A model generated the notes under the pieces. That model ran no database searches, was not told the origin of the DNA, and was given only the letters and a program-made list of their open reading frames with translations. Source: Methanobrevibacter sp. (lineage in GTDB: Archaea > Methanobacteriota > Methanobacteria > Methanobacteriales > Methanobacteriaceae). Taken from it: a DNA stretch of 64,000 nucleotides. Shown here one piece after another: positions 55,082-63,685 of this stretch; the stretch's first letter is position 1; the number at the start of each line of letters is the position of its first letter. Location: the NCBI RefSeq assembly GCF_015062985.1, contig NZ_SUTI01000001.1, forward strand, positions 81,900-145,899. The letters are read 5' to 3'. The translations under genes were made by a program, and so were the position numbers.

Positions 55082-57087
55082 AATATTCCTCCAAAGATTA
55101 CTATTAAAATAATTACTAATAAAACAGCAATCGCTACAATTATGCAAGTATATGTCACCTTCTGCTTTTGCTGTTCCTTTTTAAGTGTGATTACCTGATT
55201 AATCTTATCCAGTTTCTCTTCATAAATCTTCAATTCATTCCTATAATAACCCAATAGGATGTATGGATTTTGGATGATTTTTGAAGTCTTGATCTTATTC
55301 AATTCATCGATTTGAGATTCGTATAAGATTTCAGGATTTTTAAATAATCTGCCATTCAAGACAATATGCAAATCCTTCTCTTTTTGATTTATGGTTAGGC
55401 CATAACCTTTTTCCAGTCCTGCTTTTAAATTAGCAATTTGGTTACTTCTCAAAGTTATATATTCATTTAAATGATTCTTAATAACCGGCTTGGTTTTGAT
55501 GGATTCCAGCCTGTAGTGATTAGCCAATATTAACCCATTTGACTTAGTCGTGAATCTATCCCGAAGTTTATTCAAATCATCTTCCATCTTTAAGCAGATG
55601 CTATAGGGATTCTTCAGTATTGATGCATTTTTCATATTGTCCAATTCATGGGACTTTGTCATAATCAATTCATTCGATTTGCTCATGAACCTACCATCCA
55701 ATGCATGGAATTGCCTTGACTTATCCAAATAGATCAAATCGGGATTCTTGATTATGCTTCTCTGCAATAGGTTATCAAAATCCTTTTTATCGTTTTCAAG
55801 TTTTAGGGATATCCCCTTAGTTAAATTCATCCTTTTATAATCCAAACTTTCTTTCAGATTATCAATCTGATTCTGGCAGGGATTGCTTTTCAGATAGGAT
55901 TTTGAAATTTCCAGCGAATGCCTTTTGGATGTCAGCTGTTTTTCCGATTGAAACTTGAATTTGTTTGCAGCCTTATCTAGACCAATCCTATGACTATTTA
56001 TCATTGAATCCATTGCATCAATTAAACGAGATTTAAGTCCATCCAAATGGGACTTTGATGAAACAAGTTGCATTTTGCATGGGTATCTAATCACATATTC
56101 ATTGATGATTTTATCGAGCATCACACGATTGGAATTCAATATTTCATTCGAGCTGTTATTGAAGCGGCTGCACAAATCATCATATTCTGACTTTTTGGAT
56201 TTATAGACATTAGTGGAATCAGCAATCATCGGATTGGACAATACAAAATCCAGCTGCTTTTTGTAATCTCCCAATTTAGAAGACATGAAAGTCATCAATT
56301 TGGAATTCATATGATTAATGTTATCTAAAACATGATTCCTGTCTTCGATTGCCAGACTGGCAGCCATGGTTGGTGTTGATGCCTGCACATCGGCGACAAG
56401 ATCAGATAGGGTTGTGTCATCCTCATGGCCGATTGCACTGATGACCGGAGTTCTGCAGTTAAAGATAGTCCTAACGACCATCTCCTCATTGTAGGACCAT
56501 AATTCCTCCAGACTACCTCCGCCTCTGGCAACAATCAAAACATCCATGTCATATTCATCTGCTCTTTTGATTTGCAAGGCCAATTCATTTTTGGAATTGG
56601 CGCCCTGAACGGCTGCCGGGAAAAGAAATACCTGGCAATAAGGCCACTTTTGTTCGACAGTCCTTATGATATCATGAATAACAGATCCTCCCTGGGATGT
56701 GATGACCCCAATCCTTTTTGGGAAAGAAGGCAATTCTTTCTTATGTTCCTCTTCAAACAAACCCTCATTCTTTAGTTTCTTTTTCAATTGTTGTAATTTG
56801 ACATACAGCTGACCCAAACCGTCTTCAATAACGGATCTAACATCAAGCTGATATTTCCCATGAGGCCAATAGACGCCGACATTGGCGGTCACAAGCAATT
56901 TCATTCCATTTTCAATATCAAAACCAATATTTTTCCTGTTATCCCTATATATGATGCATGGAACCTTAGAGGTTTTATCCTTTAAAGTAAAATAAAGATG
57001 ACCCACTTGAGATATGTAAGTGCCTGAAACCTCACCTTTCACATGAACATTATGAAAACTAGGAATGCTATTAAAATAAAGTGCCAT
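55078..57087 (-). CDS. xseA: Exonuclease VII large subunit, extended, with C-terminal membrane helix
   Basis: 669 aa; bacterial XseA is about 400-460. Residues 1-100: OB fold (VHVKGEVSGTYISQVGHLYFTLKD). 110-290: nuclease core with PKRIGVITSQGGSVIHDI, DVLIVARGGGSLEELWSYNEE and ISAIGHEDDTTLSDLVAD.. ASTPTMAA. 290-640: long coiled-coil heptads with repeats spaced about 70 (NPxxxx..KS), about twice the normal number. 645-669: hydrophobic helix VTYTCIIVAIAVLLVIILIVIFGG. So the enzyme may be membrane-tethered. It acts on ssDNA ends. Confidence 0.88.
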   Translation of the reverse strand: MALYFNSIPSFHNVHVKGEVSGTYISQVGHLYFTLKDKTSKVPCIIYRDNRKNIGFDIENGMKLLVTANVGVYWPHGKYQLDVRSVIEDGLGQLYVKLQQLKKKLKNEGLFEEEHKKELPSFPKRIGVITSQGGSVIHDIIRTVEQKWPYCQVFLFPAAVQGANSKNELALQIKRADEYDMDVLIVARGGGSLEELWSYNEEMVVRTIFNCRTPVISAIGHEDDTTLSDLVADVQASTPTMAASLAIEDRNHVLDNINHMNSKLMTFMSSKLGDYKKQLDFVLSNPMIADSTNVYKSKKSEYDDLCSRFNNSSNEILNSNRVMLDKIINEYVIRYPCKMQLVSSKSHLDGLKSRLIDAMDSMINSHRIGLDKAANKFKFQSEKQLTSKRHSLEISKSYLKSNPCQNQIDNLKESLDYKRMNLTKGISLKLENDKKDFDNLLQRSIIKNPDLIYLDKSRQFHALDGRFMSKSNELIMTKSHELDNMKNASILKNPYSICLKMEDDLNKLRDRFTTKSNGLILANHYRLESIKTKPVIKNHLNEYITLRSNQIANLKAGLEKGYGLTINQKEKDLHIVLNGRLFKNPEILYESQIDELNKIKTSKIIQNPYILLGYYRNELKIYEEKLDKINQVITLKKEQQKQKVTYTCIIVAIAVLLVIILIVIFGGIL

Positions 57088-57208
57088 TTTTTTGTTAAAT
57101 GTGGATACGGATAAATATTGGTCATCGGAAATAAGAATACACCTCTAATACAATATTGTGTTTAAAATGATATATAATTTATCATAATACCATTATTTTA
57201 ATAATACA

Positions 57209-57712
57209 CTATTGCGCATTGAACGTTAATGAATTCATCAAGTCTGCCGTTTCCTTTTCATTAGGGCTTGAAAGATATATAATCGTATTAGTAGTCGAAT
57301 TTTTCTGGAATGACGCATAGAGATTTTCATAGAACATGAAGGATATCTGATGAACGCACACTCCGTCGACGGTCCATGACGGCTTGTGCAGCTCCTCACA
57401 CAGCAATGAATTTATCTTGCCCTTTTTGGTTGGAATCATCTTGTCCGGCTCGATGACATTGACGGTGATGTTGCCGGTATCGTCAACCAGCATGACATGG
57501 CCGTTTGAGACTATTCTTGTGGTGAAATTTTTTGCATTGGAGCTGTTCAGGCTGAAAGTCCTGAAGTCATAATGCCCATCTGTTGGTGTGAAAACCTCAC
57601 CGTCCCTGAATTCACATGGGTAGTCCTGTGCAATATTCGGATTCAATATGGTGAAAATGCAGCAGAACAATATGCTGAATAAAGTAAGATACAAAATGTA
57701 TTTTTTCTTCAT
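57209..57712 (-). CDS. Secreted/anchored protein paired with SseB (paralogue of 59665)
   Basis: 167 aa. N-terminal signal or anchor (LYLTLFSILFCCIFTIL), then a beta-rich domain: DGEVFTPTDGHYDFRTFSLNSSNAKNFT... LYASFQ.. NTIIYLSSPNEKETADLMNSL. The same order and motifs (GEVFSPDDDAYDFRKFTLNSSNSTNFT...NTAVYIASPSEEKTVEMI) occur in the 59665 gene. A strong AAGGTGG precedes the ATG, one base after the previous small gene's stop. Role unknown. Confidence 0.72.
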   Translation of the reverse strand: MKKKYILYLTLFSILFCCIFTILNPNIAQDYPCEFRDGEVFTPTDGHYDFRTFSLNSSNAKNFTTRIVSNGHVMLVDDTGNITVNVIEPDKMIPTKKGKINSLLCEELHKPSWTVDGVCVHQISFMFYENLYASFQKNSTTNTIIYLSSPNEKETADLMNSLTFNAQ

Positions 57713-57713
57713 G

Positions 57714-57878
57714 CTACCACCTTATGTTATATATGCTGTCATAGAAGTTCATAACCGCAATGAAGGGGTCTCCGCTCATGATGTAGCCGTATGCCATGAA
57801 AAACAAAGTATGGGTGATGAGGATAATTGAGACTATGATGAAGAGAGTCTTGATGTCTTCCATAATGAATTCGTTCAT
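57714..57878 (-). CDS. Small membrane protein, 54 aa
   Basis: ATG 57878 lies one base after the stop of the SseB-like gene, with GAGG 6 nt before; stop TAG lies one base before the next ATG. The peptide has one central membrane helix (TLFIIVSIILITHTLFFMAYG, N-terminus MNEFIMEDIK) and a C-terminal polar part. Tight packing on both sides argues that it is real. No homologue known to me. Confidence 0.68.
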   Translation of the reverse strand: MNEFIMEDIKTLFIIVSIILITHTLFFMAYGYIMSGDPFIAVMNFYDSIYNIRW

Positions 57879-57879
57879 G

Positions 57880-58752
57880 CTATCCCTCAATTGTGAATGC
57901 GTACATGCTGAAGTCGTTGATGACGGGACAATTGAAGCCCTTCATGAAATTCCTCAGGCTTTCCCTTGGAATCACTATGCTGTCTGTGTCGATGTTCAGT
58001 ATGAATCCGTCGAAATCGAATTGCAATGCCTCTTCAACAAGCAGTGGAAAATTGACGAATCTTGTGTATTTGAAAACGCTTGAATCATTCAGGGGATCTT
58101 CCTTAAGGTCATGTGAAAACAACAAAACATAATTCTTTCCACCGATTCCGTATAGGCACTTGGGTATTCCGCCCACTTGGGAGAGCGTAATGACCTCATC
58201 TTCTGCACTGTCAGTGAAGTTGTCATGTGACATCAGAAGGGTCAGAATGTCCGACCTGCTGAGCTTGTTTACGAGCTCATCCAAATCCCATGAATTCGAT
58301 TTGTCATTTAGAAAATCATCAAGCTCCCGATTGCAGATTGAATTCTTGATTTTTCGAATCTCATTGACTGTGAACGGATGGTAGTCCTGCTCAAGAATGT
58401 AGTTCGGCTCCATCACATTCAGGAACTCGTAAGTTACTGGAAACCTTTCGCTGTCCGGGTTGATCATGAAGCCTGGTGCTGACTTGTCAATCAGCAATTC
58501 CAGATAAAAGTTGAATTCATGGTCAACAGGACGAAATTCGTTTTTTGCATCAAACTTGTTCATCTCATAGATATCCGTAAACAATGGAATGAACTTCTTG
58601 CCATCGAAATCTATTATGGGCACACCTTCCATGTCGTTTACGGGAACAATCAATGTTGAAAACTGCAATTCCACCAACATGTCGTCAAAATTGTCTTCGC
58701 TTAAATTATCTAGTATGTTTCTTAAATGCTTATGAGTGATAGTTGTATTCAA
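57880..58752 (-). CDS. Tandem SseB-like domain protein (copy 5)
   Basis: 290 aa, TTG start with AGAGGTGT before. IPLFTDIYEMNKF, SAPGFMINPDSERF, linker IKNSICNRELDDFLNDKSN, YVLLFSHDLK, DFDGFILNIDTDSIVIPRESLRNF. Its leader and promoter are close to those of copy 7. First gene of a three-gene set with the small membrane protein and the secreted protein, which suggests a joint function at the membrane. Confidence 0.75.
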   Translation of the reverse strand: MNTTITHKHLRNILDNLSEDNFDDMLVELQFSTLIVPVNDMEGVPIIDFDGKKFIPLFTDIYEMNKFDAKNEFRPVDHEFNFYLELLIDKSAPGFMINPDSERFPVTYEFLNVMEPNYILEQDYHPFTVNEIRKIKNSICNRELDDFLNDKSNSWDLDELVNKLSRSDILTLLMSHDNFTDSAEDEVITLSQVGGIPKCLYGIGGKNYVLLFSHDLKEDPLNDSSVFKYTRFVNFPLLVEEALQFDFDGFILNIDTDSIVIPRESLRNFMKGFNCPVINDFSMYAFTIEG

Positions 58753-59121
58753 ATTTACACCTCTGGTTAAAGTGCTTTACAGTGATTGGTTGTAAGCGAT
58801 TATAATATATTTATGTGATAGTATAAAAATGTTTTTATTTACCATAAGCATATGCATTATCAATCACAATGTTTTGAATGATTACACAATATATGAAAAT
58901 TAATTGAATTTAGTTCAATTAATTATAAATAATTTGACAATTAATAATAAATTATTTTATTTATTATAAGGTGTTTATATATACTAGAATTTATTAGAAA
59001 ATTTATATTTAATTGATAATCTTATTAAACAAAAGCAAAACTTTATATATAATATATACCAATATAATAACATAAGATGAAAAACCACATCTTATACTAA
59101 TTTTTTAAGGAGAAAACAACC
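58753..59121. promoter_or_regulatory. Divergent, AT-rich promoter region
   Basis: 369 nt without a gene. It holds the copy 5 promoter (58788-58841), a perfect 11-bp inverted repeat aattaattgaa / ttcaattaatt (58898-58924, 5-nt spacer), a very strong TATA tract ctttatatataatata (59041-59056) and a second inverted repeat ataagatg / catcttat (59072-59079, 59088-59095) at the start of the mRNA for the 169-aa gene. AAGGAG lies before its ATG. Confidence 0.6.
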
Positions 59122-59631
59122 ATGACTAAAAAGACTACATTATTAAAGCAAAGTGGAAAAGAGAACTTATTGGCCTTGAAAAGAGCAATCGACGATGGCT
59201 CTTTAGAAGAATTGATTAGCGGCGATTCCGAATGGGGTGGGGCATATGTTGTCATATCCTCTTCAGCCGATTTCATCGAAAATCATAGGAAAAATGCTGA
59301 TGAAAACCCTATGATTGATTCCGATACATATGTACTGACCAAGCATTCCATTGCCCTCTCAGGCATCTTTCGCTATGTTAAGGAAAACGTGATGGAAGAA
59401 AGGGATTTTCACCTGTATGGATTCATGGCTATTCTTGCCAATGATTTCCTAAGGCAATTCGGAGATCCTGATGACAGCACTTTCCTACTGGAATATGTAT
59501 TCGAGGGAATCTCATTTTACTGCCAGTTCAATGATTGGGAATGCGGAACAGAATATGATTTCGGATTTGAAATCATGAGGTTTTTCCTCTCTGAAAACAT
59601 TTCCGATGAGGAAATCAGGCACATACTCTAA
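59122..59631 (+). CDS. Hypothetical protein with SseB-linker-like motif
   Basis: 169 aa. AAGGAG before the ATG. The start LLALKRAIDDGSLEELISGD matches the linker of the tandem-SseB proteins (LKKSIDNTDLEDFISNP), after which the protein is not alike. Acidic, no membrane part. It has the strongest promoter in the window. Function unknown; alternatively unrelated to SseB. Confidence 0.68.
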   Translation: MTKKTTLLKQSGKENLLALKRAIDDGSLEELISGDSEWGGAYVVISSSADFIENHRKNADENPMIDSDTYVLTKHSIALSGIFRYVKENVMEERDFHLYGFMAILANDFLRQFGDPDDSTFLLEYVFEGISFYCQFNDWECGTEYDFGFEIMRFFLSENISDEEIRHIL

Positions 59632-59664
59632 GCGCCTAAAATTTACTCTTTTTTCTTTTATTTT

Positions 59665-60189
59665 TTATGAAAACATCCTATTTCCAAACTCATTTTTAAA
59701 TTTCAATGTCTGAATCATCTCAACGGTTTTTTCTTCGCTCGGACTTGCAATGTAGACTGCAGTGTTTGTTGCATAATCATATGCATATGATGCATAGAGT
59801 TTTGCAGAGAATATGTCGACATCAATTATTCTTGTTCCGTTGACCGTTCGACTAGGCTTTTCAAGCTCATTCATAAGGGTTGAGTTTTCCACATCGCGAT
59901 TTGCACCGGTCATCTTATTCCACTCCAACACGTTTATTGTGGTGCAGCATTCATAATCGATCAGTTGGGCAAAACCGCTGATGCAGATTTCTGCAGTAAA
60001 ATTGGTGCTGTTGGAAGAATTCAGGGTGAATTTTCTAAAGTCATACGCATCATCATCCGGCGAAAAGACTTCACCCGCCACATATCTGTCATCATCAAAC
60101 GATGCAAGTATGACCGGGCCGTATATGAACCACATATATATTAAAAAGATTCCTGTTATGATTAAGATTATCCTTAATTTTCTGGACAT
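59665..60189 (-). CDS. Secreted/anchored protein paired with SseB (paralogue of 57209)
   Basis: 174 aa. Signal/anchor IILIITGIFLIYMWFIYG, then GEVFSPDDDAYDFRKFTLNSSNSTNFT, a Cys pair (YECCTTINV), LYASYAYDYATNTAVYIASPSEEKTVEMI. GGTGAATATTA before the ATG. It ends the run of two SseB-like genes 30 nt upstream. Cys pair could form a disulfide outside the cell. Confidence 0.72.
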   Translation of the reverse strand: MSRKLRIILIITGIFLIYMWFIYGPVILASFDDDRYVAGEVFSPDDDAYDFRKFTLNSSNSTNFTAEICISGFAQLIDYECCTTINVLEWNKMTGANRDVENSTLMNELEKPSRTVNGTRIIDVDIFSAKLYASYAYDYATNTAVYIASPSEEKTVEMIQTLKFKNEFGNRMFS

Positions 60190-60220
60190 TAATATTCACC
60201 TCATGGCAATGGTTTGGCAT

Positions 60221-61093
60221 TTAGTCAATCACGAAAAATATGTGTTTGGCCGTTACAAGCTTATCGTTATGGCATGTCCTATTGATCAAAGGCCAATATT
60301 CAAGGAGAGTTTCAACCGGAATGATGTAATTGTCAATGCCCGGATTGAGCATGATGCCTCTGGACTCATGCTTTATTGCATAATGGGCGGCCGTTGCAAG
60401 GTCGACCAATGCAAGATAGCTGAATTTTGAAGTTTCAATATCTCCCATATGTTTTTCGCTTGTAAACATGCAGACATATCCCTCATGGCTATGAAAATCA
60501 TGCTTGCTTTCCAATCCAAATGTGTCAATCATGCCATTGCATTCAAGAATGCCCATATCATTATCCGATTCTATCAATGCGAACAACGGATTGGATGATA
60601 CTGTCTGAAATAGTTTCATGCAGTTTCCATGATTTCTTATGAATTCTTCAACATCCTCATTGTCTGTTGTTATTCTCAATGATTTTAGTTCTTGTGATGA
60701 GTATGCATCACTATGGTCAGTTATATTACTTGGAAGGTCTTTCAATGCATTAATGAACTTTTTTGTAAGATATATGTTCTGGCTGGAGACGTTCAATATG
60801 TATCCGTCCAATTTGAAAGCATTGAGAATATTCTTCAGGGTGGTGAATTCAAAGACTCTAAATGATGATTCATCGGCCGGGAAAGCCTTTTTGAACTCAT
60901 CATCATCCGTGAAAATGAAAGCAAATTTCCTGTTGTCCAATGATATGGTCATGAGCATATGATTCTCGTCCTGGGCAATGAAAAATGATGAATGGACGAG
61001 TTCCGATATGATTCTGCTGCGGCATTTCTTCACTATATCCGAAAGCTCCATAAAATCATCGAGATTACTGATCAGATAGCTGTTTGTGACCAT
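60221..61093 (-). CDS. Tandem SseB-like domain protein (copy 6)
   Basis: 290 aa. Start ATG directly follows the stop of copy 7 (TGA-ATG with GGTGAT before). FIFTDDDEFKKAF, KLDGYILNVSSQNIYLTKK, linker LKSLRITTDNEDVEEFIRN, VCMFTSEKHM, KYLALVDLATAAHYAIKHESRGIMLNPGIDNYIIPVETLLEY (parts). It is coupled to copy 7 and they may form a pair. Confidence 0.76.
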   Translation of the reverse strand: MVTNSYLISNLDDFMELSDIVKKCRSRIISELVHSSFFIAQDENHMLMTISLDNRKFAFIFTDDDEFKKAFPADESSFRVFEFTTLKNILNAFKLDGYILNVSSQNIYLTKKFINALKDLPSNITDHSDAYSSQELKSLRITTDNEDVEEFIRNHGNCMKLFQTVSSNPLFALIESDNDMGILECNGMIDTFGLESKHDFHSHEGYVCMFTSEKHMGDIETSKFSYLALVDLATAAHYAIKHESRGIMLNPGIDNYIIPVETLLEYWPLINRTCHNDKLVTAKHIFFVID

Positions 61094-61972
61094 TCAATCA
61101 CCCAAAACGAATGCATAGCCGTCATATCTGTCGGGATTGTGGAATTTGCAATCCTTCATGAAATTCAGGAGAAATTCCCTTGGAATTGAAATGTTCTGGG
61201 AGTTTTCATTTAGGACTATCCCATCCAGGTCGTCAAGCAATACCTTATTCATGAGCTCGGGAAGATTGACGAGCTGGGAATATGGATGCATTGGACTGTT
61301 TTTGGGCTTGATTTCACTTTGTGAAGTGTATATCAACGCAAAGCTTTCCGTGAAGCTTGTAGTGGTTGCTGACGGCAGCTGTCCGATATCCTGCAGGCAA
61401 ATGATGCCGTCTTCAGCCTTGGCAGACAGGTCCTCCATGGACAGGACAACCTTAAGCAAGTCCGCTTCAAGAAGCAGCTCCATAAGCCTTTCATAATCCC
61501 AGAAGTTGGATTCATCTTTCAGGAACTCTTCAAGCTCAGCATTATCAAACGAATTCTTCATTGCTCTGATTTCCCCTTTGGTCAATGCTTTTGAATCATT
61601 GCATGAAGACCTGTTCGGCTTTATGAATTCCTTTATTTCCTTGGTTATGGGAAACCTTTCGCCTTCAACATCTATGATTATTCCGTCTATCTTGGAATCA
61701 ATCAGATCCATGTAAAAATCAAATTCATTTGGCATCAGTGTGAAGCCTTCATCCGCATTGCATTTGTTGTATTCATGGACATCGGTAAAAACCGGAGCGT
61801 AGTTTTTGTCATTGAAACTCAAAATTGGGAACGTCAAGGCCTTGCCGTCCATATAAACCGGCAATAGCAGTGTTGAAAACAGAAGTTCGCCAATCAAATC
61901 GTCAATATCTTCTGTCCTTTCAAAAATGTCAAATTGTCTTTTCAAATGTTTATGAGTGATAGTTCTGGTCAT
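61094..61972 (-). CDS. Tandem SseB-like domain protein (copy 7)
   Basis: 292 aa, start ATG after AGAGGTGT. TITHKHLKRQFDIF, APVFTDVHEYNK, DGIIIDVEGERFPITKE, linker MKNSFDNAELEEFLKDESN, ALIYTSQSEIK, PMHPYSQLVNLPELM, DLDGIVLNENSQNISIPREFLLNF. Nearest to copy 5. Its promoter (62010-62064) overlaps the end of the nuclease gene. Confidence 0.76.
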   Translation of the reverse strand: MTRTITHKHLKRQFDIFERTEDIDDLIGELLFSTLLLPVYMDGKALTFPILSFNDKNYAPVFTDVHEYNKCNADEGFTLMPNEFDFYMDLIDSKIDGIIIDVEGERFPITKEIKEFIKPNRSSCNDSKALTKGEIRAMKNSFDNAELEEFLKDESNFWDYERLMELLLEADLLKVVLSMEDLSAKAEDGIICLQDIGQLPSATTTSFTESFALIYTSQSEIKPKNSPMHPYSQLVNLPELMNKVLLDDLDGIVLNENSQNISIPREFLLNFMKDCKFHNPDRYDGYAFVLGD

Positions 61973-62009
61973 ATTTACACCTCTAGGTTGGTTGGGTGCC
62001 TACGGCAAT

Positions 62010-62064
62010 GGTTGGTAAGCGAGTTAAATATATGGCTTTGATTTTATAAAAATGTTTTCATTTA
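62010..62064 (-). promoter_or_regulatory. Promoter/leader shared by SseB copies 5 and 7
   Basis: The minus strand has AAACATTTTTATA, about 14 nt, ATATATTT, TCGCTTACCAACC and the AGAGGTGTAAAT ribosome site. The same blocks precede copy 5 (58788-58841). Part of it (62058 on) overlaps the end of the nuclease gene. Confidence 0.55.
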
Positions 62065-62879
62065 AGATAGTTTTCAATAAAATTATTAAAAGCAACATTA
62101 TCAACAAAGCCGGCACTGTAAACAATTCCCGCACGTTCATATCTTCTGTGGTGGGTTTGAAGACTGGATTCATATGATGAATCAATTTCATGGTCATGCC
62201 TTTCCTGTGCCATGCGCTTGCATTTTGACGGAATCATATTGGAGCACCTGTAAGATCTGCCTCTTGACCTTTGACGGTTAGGTTCATACTTATCTGATAT
62301 TGAAACGACCCGATAAATTATTCTTGAATTTTTAAGAAATTCCCTGATATCCAGATATTCTACATTATCCTTATTCTTTTCATAGTATTCTTCATAAATT
62401 AGAGGAAGAGCAATGGTTACAGTTTCTAAAGGTTTTGCAGCAAGCCCATTAAGCATTCTATCCGAGTATTTGGAAAGTACCTTTTCCAGTAAAAAGAGTT
62501 CATGTTCAAGCTCATCATTCAATTTTTCATTTTTAGTTTTAAGATTTTCCACTGCTTCAACAAGATTGCATTTGCTTGAAGTTCTGAATAACAAATCACC
62601 CTTAAATTCTATTAAAAAAATAAAGAAATTATTGTTTTCTTTCTTATACCAAATTGCATCTGTTGTTTTTGGAGTGATTAATAGATTACCTTCCCTGAAT
62701 ATCTTACAGGAATGACAGATTTCATCTAAAGCAAACATCTTAAACTCATTTTTCCCATCACCCATTGGCAATATGGATATTCCTTTTGAGTTTTCCGCAA
62801 TTTCATGAGCTTTTTTGTAGAATTGCGGAAATGAATTGAGAAATTCAATAAATTGAGTCTCTTCTTTTGTTAATGTCAT
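62058..62879 (-). CDS. PD-(D/E)XK-like nuclease, partner of the ATPase (module B)
   Basis: 273 aa. AAGGAG 5 nt before the ATG. C55/C58 (CHSC), KTTDAIWYK (D74), IFLIEFK (E91, K93), TVTIALPLIYEEY, DIREFL: the same blocks as the 52537 gene. A Glu/Lys-rich coiled segment (about 108-140) and a basic C-terminal stretch (RQRSRGRSYR..SKCKRMAQERHDHE) are extra. It follows the ATPase by 2 nt. Confidence 0.66.
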   Translation of the reverse strand: MTLTKEETQFIEFLNSFPQFYKKAHEIAENSKGISILPMGDGKNEFKMFALDEICHSCKIFREGNLLITPKTTDAIWYKKENNNFFIFLIEFKGDLLFRTSSKCNLVEAVENLKTKNEKLNDELEHELFLLEKVLSKYSDRMLNGLAAKPLETVTIALPLIYEEYYEKNKDNVEYLDIREFLKNSRIIYRVVSISDKYEPNRQRSRGRSYRCSNMIPSKCKRMAQERHDHEIDSSYESSLQTHHRRYERAGIVYSAGFVDNVAFNNFIENYLK

Positions 62880-62881
62880 GC

Positions 62882-63676
62882 TTACTCCTTAAACAATATT
62901 TTAGCCATTAGTTTATCAAGTATATCATATGGCTTTGTCAGATTCTCATAGATTTCACCCATGTTTTTAGGGTTGATTTTTATGAAGTCATATTTTCCAT
63001 TAATATCATATGTTAAATAGAAATTGGTTTCATTTAATAAGTTATAGTATTGTGCATAAACTGAAATTGCTTCAATAAACATTGGACTGTTGGAGTTTAG
63101 ATATAAATGAATGTTTAAATCTTTGGCAAGTAAAACAAGGATTTCTGCAAACTTGATTTGCCATTCAGGATGCAAACTACTTTCCGGCTCATCAATAATT
63201 AAAAATGAGTTTTCTTTTAACTGATTATTTTTAAGTAAAATCTGTATTATCCCAATATCTTTAATTCCTGAAGAAGTGGTATTTAAACAATCTTTCCCAA
63301 TGATATTTTCTATTTTACTAAGAATCTCAGATTCATTTGTTTTTTCACTTACTTCCAAAGCTTCTTTGATATGAATTATATGATCAACTCTTAAGATATC
63401 CAAATCCTTCAGGTCCAAAATTGAGATGTTATCTATATAAAAAACTTCAGACATGTTTAAATCATCTTCAAAAACAACATCCAAATCTTTTGATAATCCT
63501 TCATTATCCATTAAATAATCAAAGGATTCATCCTCATTTTGAGATTTGAAATAACAATATAATAATTTTGATACTGTTGACTTGCCGCTTGAATTGGTTC
63601 CGCCAACTACGTTAATTTTTGAAATTTCAATATTTACATTGCCCATAGGGCCCACATCATTCAGTTTAAGTTTCAT
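62882..63676 (-). CDS. Compact AAA/ABC-type ATPase of module B
   Basis: 264 aa, half the size of the 53246 ATPase because the coiled-coil insertion is lacking. Walker A GGTNSSGKST (about 25-34), SSGIKDIGIIQILL, LIIDEPESSLHPEWQ (about 157). The switch region is LNSNSPMF: the His (LNSHSP in module A) is Asn. So hydrolysis may be slow or lost. It lies 9 nt after the RecB-like gene. Confidence 0.78.
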   Translation of the reverse strand: MKLKLNDVGPMGNVNIEISKINVVGGTNSSGKSTVSKLLYCYFKSQNEDESFDYLMDNEGLSKDLDVVFEDDLNMSEVFYIDNISILDLKDLDILRVDHIIHIKEALEVSEKTNESEILSKIENIIGKDCLNTTSSGIKDIGIIQILLKNNQLKENSFLIIDEPESSLHPEWQIKFAEILVLLAKDLNIHLYLNSNSPMFIEAISVYAQYYNLLNETNFYLTYDINGKYDFIKINPKNMGEIYENLTKPYDILDKLMAKILFKE

Positions 63677-63685
63677 AGATTCACC

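Noticed and set aside
54866..55147. 93-aa version of xseB
   Set aside because: The first 22 residues lie inside xseA; ATG 55081 has GGAGG and the ATGA overlap.
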